A stretch of 64,000 bases of DNA from Limonium bicolor (taxonomy: Eukaryota > Streptophyta > Magnoliopsida > Caryophyllales > Plumbaginaceae). Location of the stretch: contig CM041777.1 in NCBI GenBank assembly GCA_023374045.1, positions 106,284,046 through 106,348,045 of the forward strand, written 5' to 3'. The notes beneath the pieces were generated by a model that did no database searches, was not told the DNA's origin, and saw only the letters and a list, made by a program, of their open reading frames with translations. Of this stretch, positions 34,674-45,304 are shown piece by piece (within the stretch, counting starts at the first letter, position 1; every line of letters begins with the position of its first letter). The position numbers were made by a program, and so were the translations under genes.

Positions 34674-35838
34674 CTGATGAATTCAATTCCTTCAAACTAC
34701 TTAGTACTTTCAAGCAATAACTGGTTGAAAAATTACCTGCAAAGTTTGCCTTGATGTTGCCTGTTTGACTCGTGCCTCCTTTCTGTAGATAAGCAGCAAT
34801 CTGCGCCAGATGATCTTGGCTTAGGAGACTTGGAAAATTGGTCTCCTTAATTGATTCGAAGATTGTGTTAGCCACTGCCCCTTTCTGGTTTTTCTTTGAG
34901 GATTTCCAGCCCGGGGGACGATTGCTTGGATTCAGTTCCCAGCAAGACTCAATTCCATATCCTCTCTTCTTGCAGTGATCACACCAAACAGACCCCTTCT
35001 TTTTGTTCTGGTGGAATTGTCTAGAGTTGGTTTCTGTCACTGCACTAGAGAAGGGAACAATTTCTGTTCCTTTGCTGGAATTATAGACAGATTTGTGTCG
35101 CTCCTCTTGAATTGCTAGGCTGAACACATGCTCCAAGGAAGGCAAGGGCTGCTGCATCAAAACATTCCCTCTAAAAACAGAGAAATCCTCCTTTAATCCC
35201 ATATGGAAATCGAAAACCTGTTCCTCTTCCAACAGCTTCTCAAATTCATCGATACAGTCGCAAGTACACTTAGGCAGTTTTCTGGCCATCATCATCTCAT
35301 CCCAGACAATAGAAAGTCTTGTAAAGTAATCACTTACAGTATCGTCTCCTTGTTTAATTGAGCAAACTTCCTGTCGAAGTTCATACCTCCTCGGCCCATT
35401 CAGTTGATCGTATCTTGCGCACAGTTTCTTCCACATTGAGGCAGCAGTGGGAAGTTGTATCACACTCTGTGCGATTTTGGGATCTAGAGCAGCGACAATC
35501 CATCCCATTAGCATCCCGTTGCAGTTGTCCCACGCGCAGACACGATTGCAGTCATCTACCGGCTTAATTAGGGTTCCTGTAATGATCCCTAATTTGTTCT
35601 TTGCCGTCAGGGAGATCATCATCGATCGTTTCCAGGTTTGAAAACCTTTCCCGTCGAATTTGCTACTTGTCAGAAGCATTCCAGGATAATCAGACAAGTG
35701 AAGATACAATGGATCGCTGGGTTCAAGTTTGAAGATTTTCGATGTCGAGGTTGACGAAACCTCGTTCTTCTTTCCCAGTCCATCGCTCTTCTCTGTCTGG
35801 TCTTCATCGTTCTCCATCATTGAGACCAGTAAGCTCAA
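34621..35838 (-). pseudogene. Copia gag
   Basis: The 405-aa frame begins 12 bp past the primer site. It contains the gag core (about residues 40-250, with LYLHLSDYPGMLL and MWKKLCARYDQLNG) and a nucleocapsid zinc knuckle near residues 283-297. The knuckle reads CDHC-KKRG-Y-GIES-C: the usual His is Tyr, so zinc binding is probably lost. The frame overlaps pol by 53 bp in a different phase. Most plant copia elements have one continuous gag-pol frame, so this is probably an indel, not programmed frameshifting. Gag would form the particle. Confidence 0.88.
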
Positions 35839-35849
35839 AAATCAATTGA

Positions 35850-35861
35850 GCTCTGATACCA
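35850..35861 (-). other. Copia primer binding site (initiator Met tRNA)
   Basis: The minus strand reads TGGTATCAGAGC directly after the 5' LTR. It is complementary to the 3' end of plant initiator tRNA-Met. Confidence 0.93.
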
Positions 35862-36126
35862 TGACGAGATTTGAGCAAACCGGATGTGTGAGCGATTTAG
35901 AAGGAAAACGAAGAAGGAGAGTTGAAGTAGTCTAGACTCTGCTGTTATTATTAAGGGTGAATTTTGAATACGTGTTATACAATGTTCTGTAGGTTCTCTT
36001 ATATAGAGCTTTACAGAAAGATAAAGAATTGAAAGTTTACTATAACTATATTCTACTATATCTTAATAAATGAAGATAATATCCTACAGTATCTGAGTAA
36101 AGGAAATAATCTACCGTATCTTAACA
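35862..36126 (-). repeat. Copia 5' LTR
   Basis: It is 265 bp, the partner of 25048-25312, with six substitutions and no indels between them. On the minus strand it starts TGTTAAGATACGG. Confidence 0.95.
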
Positions 36127-36131
36127 CAAGG

Positions 36132-36855
36132 ACTTTAATCAGTTCATTGCAATCGGTAACATACTTAAACTTACTTCATTCTTCTTCTTCTTCCACCTCA
36201 AATTTTACACATTTCTGACTTGAGAAATCAAAGCTCAATGGTAGATCCATAGTTCTCACGTATTTTTGTCCCTTTCCGGTGTTACTTTCTTTTCTCCCTT
36301 AACTAAACCCATGTGCTTTGTTTTTTTCCGGATAGGAAAGTTGAAAGCTAAACTAATATGTTGATCTTATCAACAGACAAGAAAATTAATTAAGGGAAAT
36401 GATTCCATTGATTTAAATGTAGGTAGACAAGACAGAGACCTCTTTTTCTTTTTGGGTTGTTTGGAGCCCCGTAAATCATACTTGGGGGAGATGATGAAGA
36501 AATCGCCTCATTGTAGGTGGTTGAAAGTTCAAAAACTCTAATCGACAAAAAAAATACATATATGACACCCTTCAGTTCTATTCTCTTCAACTCCAAATGG
36601 TTAAACATAGAAGTTCAAGAAACCAGAACAAAGAATGAAAATCGGAGGCTTCATCCTCTTCTTTGAACAAAAAAAAAAGTAGACTAGCGAGATCTTGTGG
36701 ATCTGTTAACAAGGTCAGTGGGAATTTTTGTCAAATCTTCACTCACTTGCCTTGAGATTCAGTTCTTGTTTTGTTCTGGAATTAAACACCAAAATCTTGT
36801 ATTCATTTACTTTTGGACAGGAACGAGAGTGGAAGATAATTTACCTTCAAACTCA
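36132..36855. other. Gene-free stretch
   Basis: I see no supported gene. There is a CTTCTT-rich run near 36180 and AT-rich sequence. It may be the continuation of whatever the copia element inserted into, as it resumes directly from 25042. Confidence 0.4.
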
Positions 36856-36864
36856 TTTTTTTTA

Positions 36865-37276
36865 GGGAAATTTCACCAAATACCATTGAGTTTTTGCTTA
36901 ATTCACGATATACCACTGTGTTTTTAAAATTACACAGGATACCATTGAGTTTTTACTTATTTCACCAAATAACACTCTGTCCCATATTCTGTTAACTTCT
37001 TTGTTATTTTTCCTAGAAAATGACAAAATACTCATGTTATTAATTTCCTCACAATGAACTGTCATATTGATAAATAAGATACCACCTTAATTTAACTAAT
37101 AATAGGGTAGTTTAGTATTTTTTTCTAGGGATATTAACGGAAAAGTTAATGAAATATGTGATAGAGTGTTATCTGGTGAAATAAGTAAAAACTCGGTGTT
37201 ATCCTGTGTAATTTTAGAAACACAGTGGTATATCATGAATTAAGCAAAAACTCGGTGGTATTTGATGAAATTCCCC
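36865..37276. mobile_element. Foldback / MULE-like MITE, 412 bp
   Basis: The two ends are long inverted repeats of about 130 bp. GGGAAATTTCACCAAATACC at the left matches the inverted right end, and the paired segments continue through ACTCNGTGGTAT-type and TTACACAGGAT words. A 9-bp copy of eight T plus A flanks both ends (36856-36864 and 37277-37285), which fits Mutator-type insertion, though the target is low complexity. There is no coding sequence. A transcript would fold into a long hairpin. Confidence 0.75.
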
Positions 37277-37285
37277 TTTTTTTTA

Positions 37286-37600
37286 AATCCATCCTGCTTG
37301 AGCTTAAAGAGGTTTAAGTATGGAAACTGTAAATTGGGTTGGTGTTCAGTTTTGAAAGCGTGAGATTGTCTAACATGGCTTGAAGCCTAACATCGGTGGT
37401 GACCAGGAAGGGATTAGAAGAAGTTAAACTCTCCTACGTTAACAAATTAAGTGTAAAGAGAAGAGGGAAATGTTAATGGTTTGTATCCACTCTCTGATCC
37501 TCCTCCTTGTATCATTCCTCTCATTGATGAGGAACAAACTATGGATATTAACTCAATAAGATGAGGCTAGCCCTCCGTGTTTTTGACCAAAAAGGAAAAC

Positions 37601-37601
<1 letters not shown>
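37286..37601. other. Gene-free stretch
   Basis: I see no gene, RNA or repeat structure here. Confidence 0.4.
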
Positions 37602-37670
<69 letters not shown>

Positions 37671-37718
37671 GTGTGTGTGTGTGTGTTGTGTGTGTGTGTG
37701 TGTGTGTGGTGTGGTGTG

Positions 37719-37767
<49 letters not shown>

Positions 37768-37875
37768 GTGTGTGTGGTTTGTGTGTGTGTGTGTGTGTGC
37801 TGTGTGTGTGTGTGTTTGGTGTGTGTGTGTGGTGTGTGTGGTTGTGTGTGTGTGTGTGTGTTTGTGTGTGTGTTG

Positions 37876-37932
<57 letters not shown>

Positions 37933-37940
37933 GTGTTGTG

Positions 37941-38034
<94 letters not shown>

Positions 38035-38076
38035 GTGTGTGTGTGTGTGTGGTGGTGTGTTGTGTGTGGTGTGTGT

Positions 38077-38118
<42 letters not shown>

Positions 38119-38129
38119 GTGTGTGTGTT
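37602..38129. repeat. Long imperfect TG/CA microsatellite, about 530 bp
   Basis: It is almost pure (TG)n interrupted by single-base changes such as TT, GG and one GC. Open frames in every phase here are artefacts encoding Cys-Val or Thr-His repeats. Confidence 0.97.
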
Positions 38130-40384
38130 CAGCGTAGAAACACAATTCAATTGGTGAGTTAAGTACTAATTTGACAGGTTATGGTTGATTTGGGGCTTGT
38201 TGCGAAATTAATAAATTATACTTAATTTGTTAATTGGGATTTTCTAGGATTAATATGTGGGCAATGGTTGTTAAGGTTTGTAAAAAGAAAACTAAATTTG
38301 CTAATCTTATGGTTACCGATTTAGCATGAAGTCATTAGTTTAATATGTGTAAATAAACAATTAGTTTAGATTTTTAAGTTTTTAGTTGACTTTGGTATGT
38401 AAATGAGTGATTAATTGTGAGCTAGAATAATTATGGTGGTCTATTGAATTTTATCAACTTGTTTAGGGTAAATTGGTATTCATTTGATAAGAGTGGAGAT
38501 TAAATGAGTAAGCAGTGAACTGGGTTGTTTGATTAATTTTGATAATTTTGTGGCGGGTGAATTAAAGGTGAATCAATAAATAAATGTTGATCTGAGAGTT
38601 TAAAGGAAAAAAATAATAATGAGTTAAATTAACCTATAATTGGATATATGAGTTGTTAATATAGAAAAAAATAGTTAGTTAATATTTTTAAGTCGTAATA
38701 ACAAAAAAATTGATTAATGAAAGAAATTGAAAAAAGGGAATAATGAAATAATACTTGTCTAGAGTTAATCAATTTTCTTCTCCTCACTATAACATTGGAA
38801 CTGATAGGAATATACATGTTTCTTTCATTTTCTTCACGGTGAATATCCAACTATATATAGATATCTGTACAACATACTCTTCATGGTAGTTTTGAAACCT
38901 AAGCTGAAACAAACTCCGCCAGCCTTCCTACTCCTCACGGTAATGCTGCAAATCGAACAAAATATATATACAAGTTTCATTGGTTGAAAATGACAAATGG
39001 AACAAATCTTGGTTAATGTTTAATTAGTGCAAGAAGAGGTGAGGCTCCCTGCCCGATGATAATTCTCCCAAATGTTGGGGATGACGCTCTTCGGAGGTGG
39101 CATCACTCGAAGGTGGTTCTGGTGGTAAGTAGGGAAGAGAAGGCTTTGTAATGATGGTGAGGAAGCTTCCCAGAGGCGGTGCCAATTGTTAGAGGTGGTA
39201 ATCTCTGGGTTAGAGCGTAACCCACGAATTGGTGGTACATAAATTCTTAGAGATGTGGAGATTAGCAGCTTAAGTATGAGTGACAATAATAAATGAGACA
39301 CGAGGATTTACGTGGTTTGATTTTGAATGATCTAGTCTACTGGAGGTTGACAGAGGGTCTTAGTAGAATTTTATGGAGTACGTGTGATTACATAGTAGAT
39401 ATTCTTGTGTTTCGTATTATGCTCTTGTCGTATGTTCCCTTTTTTCTCCGAATTCTCCCCTTCGCGTCTCCTTTTTTCTTCATTTTGTGGTCTTATCGAT
39501 ATTTATAAAAGGGAGAAGGTATATGGTGTCTGGCTTAACATCCACTTCCATGCCGATTTGATAGCGTAAGTGGTCGCCATTTAGGATAAGGCGACGTCAT
39601 CCGAGAGTGCTTTTACCAGGAAGGAACCTTTCTTTTCCTATTTGAAAGTGCACTCGTCAAGGAAAGGGCAAATCAGTTCTAGGGAATCAATGGTAGCTCG
39701 TGGCTTGAGCCAACAAGCTGTCTGATGATGGGACAGAGTGGTGTGACATGTTGGTCAAGCTGTGAAGCTCTTCTTGGTATTCTGGCTAGGGTTTGACTTA
39801 ACCAGACAATTAAGGAATTGTCTGCAAGACATGGACGCGTCCGGGTTATGACCAAGGTGAGTCTAAACGGGCGAGGGGATCTAGGTCGATCCTAGCAGGG
39901 CATCGAAGGCCTTTTATTTTGGGCAGACCCTGTTATATTCTATTGGTTGACGCTCTGGAGAGTATGCGAGTGAGAAGAAGGAAATATGATTAGTCCTTAT
40001 AATATTGTCATGGCTAAGGAGGCATTGATCACATAAGCCTTAAGCTCCACAACCCTGACAAAAATCATAAAACCCGAAAGCATGTTCAGTTTTGAAGGAT
40101 CAAAATTCTGGTCTAGAAGTCCTTTTTCGAAAATGTGAGTTCCATGAATTTTGGTTGGAAAGAAGTATTTACTTATGCTCCAATTTTTTTTACAGTAAAT
40201 TCAACCATCTTTGATAACAAAATCAATCTTGACATCGAGTCAACCACATTTTTTTAAAACTGAATCAATATTTTCTTGACACCGAGTCAACCCCATTTTT
40301 GGACACTGAACTAATTCTATCAACTCATTGTTGACAGCAAAGTCAACATTAGTTTGTGACATTGAGTCGGTAATCATGATACGT
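38130..40384. other. Gene-free; possible old LTR remnants
   Basis: 38160-38900 is AT-rich with nothing recognisable. The stretch 39290-39320, ACACGAGGATTTACGTGGTT, matches a motif common near the start of transcripts of plant copia LTRs, so an old LTR may lie around 39170-39700; its ends were not found. 40200-40380 has imperfect TTGACAYCGAGTCAAC repeats. No gene is supported. Confidence 0.4.
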
Positions 40385-40800
40385 TATATTGAGTACAACA
40401 GGAGGTATGCTACCAGTTGAACATAAGCAGAGTGTATACCGATCGTAGTGCATGAGTACGGCTGGAGGTATGCTACCTGTCGAATAGAAGCAGGGTGTAT
40501 ACTGGCCTTAATGTATTAGTACAGCTGAAGGTATGCTGTCCGTTGAATACAAGCAGGGTGTATACTAGTCATAGTGTATGAGTTATTGAGTATAGCTTGA
40601 GGTATGTTGCCCGTTAACAGAAGCAAGGTGTATACTGGTCGTAGCGTACGAGTGATTGAGTATAGCTGAAGGTGTACTATCCCCTGAGCAGAAGTAGGGT
40701 GTATACTGGTCGTAGTGTACGAGTGATTGAGTACAGCTGGAGGTATGCTGCCCATTGAACAAAAACATGGTGCATACTAGCCAGAGTGTATGAGTGATTG
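40385..40800. repeat. 62-71-bp tandem repeat, 6 copies
   Basis: AGGTATGCT anchors lie near 40403, 40465, 40529, 40600, 40670 and 40741. Units share GGGTGTATACTGGTCGTAG and GAGTACAGCTGGAGGTATGC. The first two intervals are shorter (62-64 bp) than the rest (70-71 bp). Confidence 0.88.
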
Positions 40801-40908
40801 GATAACAACTAGTGGACGATGGCAATAAGTCACCTGAGAAAACCAGAGTTTCACCAGCAACCCAGTGCGGGCGATGGTTCCCTTGGAAAACCAATATGGA
40901 GCACCCAA

Positions 40909-41041
40909 GATAGGTTTTGGACCTTATAAGCACCTGAAAGGATGGGTTTCAATCCCTATATGCATCTGAATCATATTGCATTTTTCTTACATTTCATCCA
41001 GGACGGGTTTCGGTCCCCATAAGCATCCGAATCATATTACA
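40909..41041. repeat. 58-bp minisatellite, left part
   Basis: Two to three units share GGACGGGTTTCGGTCCCCAT, then AAGCATCCGAATCATATTAC, then ATTTCAT. The array continues at 55135 beyond the inserted LTR element. The target copy TTACA (41037-41041) lies inside a unit. Confidence 0.88.
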
Positions 41042-43225
41042 TGAAATACCCCGAACTTAAATATAGTGATTAAGATTATTCTAATCCTTAATTAAGAGCC
41101 TAATAATGATTAAGAAATATTGGTAAGAGAAAATAAATCCAAAAGAAATAAAGGAACGCTTAAAAAGCAAAAAACACTAAATAAGCGTTAAATAACCATG
41201 GGAGGTATGAGACCTCGGTTAGCATATTATATGGATTTTAAAGCCTTTATAAGGCCTAAATAATATGTGGGAACAACTCCCGAAGAAAACGGATCCGAAT
41301 AATGCATTAAAACGCTAATAGAGCTTTAGCGCACGTTTTTTGAGAAAACCCAGAAACGTGACTTTAAGTGGTCAAACGGACCCGTAAAAATTATGAATCA
41401 TTAAATAATAATTATTAAGCATTTATGGAAGCTTAATAACCAATAAAAATAAAGAAACGAGAAAATTCCGGAAAACGGGCCCGGTTAGTGAATAGTACCA
41501 AAACTAGGTAAACTAACGAGCGTTTTCTGTAAAAGATGAAAAACGCTCCAACTAGTAATATAGTAGGGGGCCGATTTTTATTAGTCAAATAACCCCTCAC
41601 ACACACATGTAACTAGCTAAATAAACAATGGGTCAAAAAGCAAAAAGTAACTAAAGTACAAAACACTCACCTTTTCTCTCACCTCTCATTTCACTCACCT
41701 CCCTCCTTCCCTCCTTCCTTCTCCATCGATTTCTCCCTCCTCTCTCTCTGGTTGGGCGATTTTGGAGAGCTTCCCACAACAACAATGGCAACTCTCTCTT
41801 CTTCTCCATGCTCCACCTTCATTTGAGCTCCAAAGGTAAAAATAATTACATATTTGTAATCCCCTCATCATCCTCTACATTTCCCTCTTTTCAAAATCCA
41901 AAAATGAGGAAGTTCATTTTCGTGGGTATACCCCATTCAAAGAGAAAATAGCACCAATGGGTAGCTTGGAGTCTCCTCTCTCCATTAAGGTAAAAATCTC
42001 CATGAAAGAACTCATATTTCTCCATCCTTGCTCATAACCGATTTTTATCTCCTTGTAACACTCCATTTTTCTCTCTCTCTTTTGAGCATAATATCGACCT
42101 TGCAATGGTGGTGGATTCACCTTCTTGAACCAAGGGCTAAAACCCCTCCTAAAACACTCCAAAGGTAAACCCTATAATTTGTATTTTTAACACTTCAATG
42201 AATTAGTGTTAATTTAAGGGTTAGTAGTTTAATTACACTTGTTTTGTGTGCTTTGGGTGATGGGAATGGAGTTTGGAAACTCCATTCCCCATATGACCGA
42301 TTTTTGGTGCAAAGAAGAGAGAAGAAGGAGAATGGGAAAAGAAATGAAGGAAGTATAAGCTCAAGGTAAGAGCTCCTTCCTAATGTTAAATTCTATTGCA
42401 TTAGAGTAATGGGAATGGGTAAAATATTTAAAGAACCCAAAACCTTGTACTAGTATTGAGGATTGTGAAGTTTGAGTATTTAAGAGCAAGTATTTGAATT
42501 GTAGGCTTTGGAGCCAAATGTGATGTGTATGTGTATTGGAATTGTGGATTGAGAAAGTATTGAGGAATTTATATTTGTATGTGTGCTGGTAGAACCCTTG
42601 TGGTTTGGCTAGAATAGGGATGAATTGATGAGAAAGGAGATGTGTGGATAAGTAAGAAAAGTAGATGAACTATGACAAATTTTGGTAGGAATATGTACAT
42701 GTGTGGATGACTTGGTGAATGGGGAAACCAAGGTGTGTATTGGAGTTAGTAGAGATGTTTAGTAACTATGGAGTAGTAGTAGTGGTAAGAGAATGAAAGG
42801 ATATAAAAACTGTAGCAAGAGGTATTGGATTGCCTTGGAGAAACTAGAAAGAACTAGAGTATAAGACTTGGTAGAATGAAGGTTGGGCTTGGGTATAAAT
42901 GGTGCAATTGCTTGGAAATGAATTGGCGTGGTAAGAGGAGGCATTTGGGATGCTAATAATGGTATTGGTGGTAGGAGTATTGAGTGTTAGAAGTTGGAAC
43001 AAAAATCTGTAGCATTGAAGGATGAAAAACTGTTGTAAGTGTGGAAGGGAAGTGATGAAATTGTGTAAGTTGATTGATGGATTTAGTAAGGAATTTGGTG
43101 GATGAACTAAGGCAATTTGGAGGGCCTAGGTAGTGTTTAAACATGTGGGATTACATGTAGGAAGATTGGAGAAACAATGGGCAAAGTATAGAACTGAAAA
43201 CAGAATTCAAAACTGAAATACTGGG

Positions 43226-43556
43226 CCGGACCGACCTTGGGACCGGACTTGCAAGGTCAGTCGAGCCCAAGTTTACAAAGGACGGAAACCTTCTGGAATG
43301 GACCGACCTTGTGACCGAACATGCAAGGTCGGCCGGCCAAAAGAATTTCCCGTAATGTAACCTACTGGAATGGACCGACCTTGCGACCGGACTTGCAAGG
43401 TCGGTCGACTCGAAATTTTCCCGTCAAGAAACTTACTGGAATGGACCGACCTTGGGACCGGACTTGCAAGGTCGGTCGGCCCAGGAATTTTCCAGCGTAT
43501 TTCCCTACTGACTTCGACCGACCTTGGGACCGACCCTGGGTAAGGTCGGTCGAGTC
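43226..43556 (+). repeat. 72-bp inverted-repeat array, 5 copies (GGTCGGTC type)
   Basis: Units start at 43229, 43301, 43373, 43444 and 43516. Each has GACCGACCTTG, a 9-12-bp loop containing GACCGGAC, then CAAGGTCGGTC. This makes a strong 11-bp hairpin stem. Spacers carry TACTGGAATG and TTTCCCGT words. The array ends just before an A/T-rich tract. The same array lies at 53066-53397 in the 3' LTR. Confidence 0.95.
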
Positions 43557-44778
43557 ATACAAAAAAAAATTTAAATTAAATAATAATAATATATATATGT
43601 ATACCCACATATACATATGTACGTATATGTAAGTAAACCAGTGTTAAGTAAGGAAACAAACTTAAAGAAAGTAAACAATGTGTAAGTATAAGAACTCCAA
43701 AGACTTAGTAAGTATGAGTTAGGAAACGTAAGGGTAATCGAGTTAAGTTAATGATAGTTAGATTAATCACTCGATTGTATGTATATCATAGGATTCGAAT
43801 TGTGAACACCGGAGGAACGTCGGATACAAGTACAACGGTGAACGGTATGATTTCTTCATGCCCTGTATCCTAATCTAGTTACCCCGATTTGTGTGCTTAT
43901 TTGATCACCTAATAAGATAAATGTATGAATCGGACTATATTGCACTTACTCGTGCTTGTTTACATTGTTCTTGATATTTGTCTTGAACAATAGTTTGTAT
44001 AATTCATGAAATATATGAATGATGATGAAGTGTATTGTATTTCGTAGTGTACTTGTATATTGTGATGTATTTTGTATGGATGCGTATATGAACAATGTAT
44101 TGTGTATGTCGCTTGAATGAATGACTTCTGCTAATTCCTAACTACCTAACTCCTAACATAAGTAAGGAATAAATTGGAATGAGTAGAAGTCCGATATAGC
44201 TTCGGCCACACGTGAGGATGAGGAGACACAAGAGGTTGGATCCGATTCCTGACTCTTAAACTGGTCCGCGGCCCAAATCCCTTAAATGGGTAGCATCCCG
44301 GATTGGTGAGTCAAGTAATCCCGGTGGTGGGACGGAGTAGTCCCCGGGCCGGAGGTCCCGACGACTTAACATGAGTAAGAGTAAGTAAGTAAGTAAGTAT
44401 GTATGAGTATGAGTATGAGTATGTATGTGTAAGTACTGTGGAACGAGTAAAAGAGTAATCTCCACCCGATTAACCCGGGTGGACCAACATGAGCTGACAA
44501 GGGTGGGGTATTATGTATGTATTGTATATGTATTGTGTAACGCGGATCCCGGAAAGGTAAGAATGTATTTGATGGCTTGTATGGGTTACCATGTATGCAT
44601 TGAAGAGCATGTATTGATGTGTATGTATGTATTCCTTGCGTAATGTATTGTAATGTTATGTGTAAGAGCATGTATGCATGTATGTTTGAATGAAATCAAT
44701 CGCATGTATTCGACCAAGTGGTCAGCGTACCCTCACTAGTACGCGGGGTATGCGGTTATCATGCTCAGCGAAAGCTGA

Positions 44779-44822
44779 CCCCCTCGGGGGAACGTTTTTA
44801 GTGTGCAGGTACCCGAAGAGGA
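44779..44822 (+). other. LTR 3' hairpin followed by GCAGGTAC
   Basis: CCCCCTCGGGGG can fold tightly, and GTGTGCAGGTAC lies about 20 bp downstream. This is the counterpart of the hairpins in the other LTRs, about 510 bp before the LTR end. Confidence 0.75.
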
Positions 44823-45292
44823 TATGGTCAAGGTAAGAGACCGGTGGCTACACTTGGATAGCCAGAAGTAGAATGTAGAGGAGTACTAGATGGCACACCC
44901 TTGTACTTAGGAAGTAAGTAGTTGTGAGGAATAGGTAGATGTAGACTCTTAATGAGTACATATGAACTTGGAAGAAGCTTTGTATTTGTATTGGGAACCT
45001 AGTAAACTCGGTTATGTATTTCGTATTGTATGGTTTATGAAGGAGTAAAGTGTTGAGTGGAACATTGTAGTATTCGATTGATGAATGGAGTATGTGTTGT
45101 AGATGGGTAGTACTCGGGATTCCGGTCCATCAGACCGATGCTGTATGTAGAAGTAGTAGCCTTGTTAGTCACGTGGGTGACTAACGACATTGTATCACCC
45201 ACTGTATGTAAGTAAGTATCCGCTGCGTGACTCGGAAGCATGAGGAGATTGGACGGTAATGATTGTATTAATGGTAGGGGTGTTACAAAAAG

Positions 45293-45304
45293 TGGTATCA
45301 GAGC
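45293..45304 (+). other. LARD primer binding site (initiator Met tRNA)
   Basis: TGGTATCAGAGC begins five bases after the 5' LTR and is complementary to plant initiator tRNA-Met. Confidence 0.93.

Larger units (their letters stand above)
25048..36126 (-). mobile_element. Ty1/copia retrotransposon, interrupted by CACTA
   Basis: The 265-bp LTRs (25048-25312 and 35862-36126) differ at six positions by eye. A perfect 5-bp duplication, CAAGG, flanks the element (25043-25047 and 36127-36131). On the minus strand the primer site TGGTATCAGAGC abuts the 5' LTR, and a GAGAGGGGA polypurine tract abuts the 3' LTR. The domain order gag, protease, integrase, reverse transcriptase, RNase H defines Ty1/copia. 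Excluding the 6-kb CACTA insertion and its extra ACA copy, the element is about 5.07 kb, a normal size. A gag/pol frame break, a frame shift in integrase, an in-frame stop in reverse transcriptase and the insertion make it non-autonomous. Confidence 0.95.
41042..45287 (+). repeat. LARD 5' LTR
   Basis: It contains a CT-rich stretch (41680-41760) that may be near the transcript start. It also has five palindromic repeats (43226-43556), an AT microsatellite, an AAGTAAGTAAGTA/GTATGAGTATG repeat (44380-44440), and the 3' hairpin at 44779. No gene is present. Confidence 0.95.

Noticed and set aside
37548..38162. Five overlapping frames of about 190-200 codons on both strands
   Set aside because: All are translations of the TG microsatellite (Cys-Val or Thr-His repeats), with no start context or domain.
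43226..43556. CRISPR-like regularly spaced repeat
   Set aside because: Units are palindromic with spacers of 35-40 bp, but the spacers are homologous to each other, the array lies in an LTR duplicated at 53066, and the genome is a plant.
43321..43632. 103-codon frame across the palindromic array, and antisense frames
   Set aside because: The periodic sequence keeps frames open; the same frames are only partly preserved in the second LTR.
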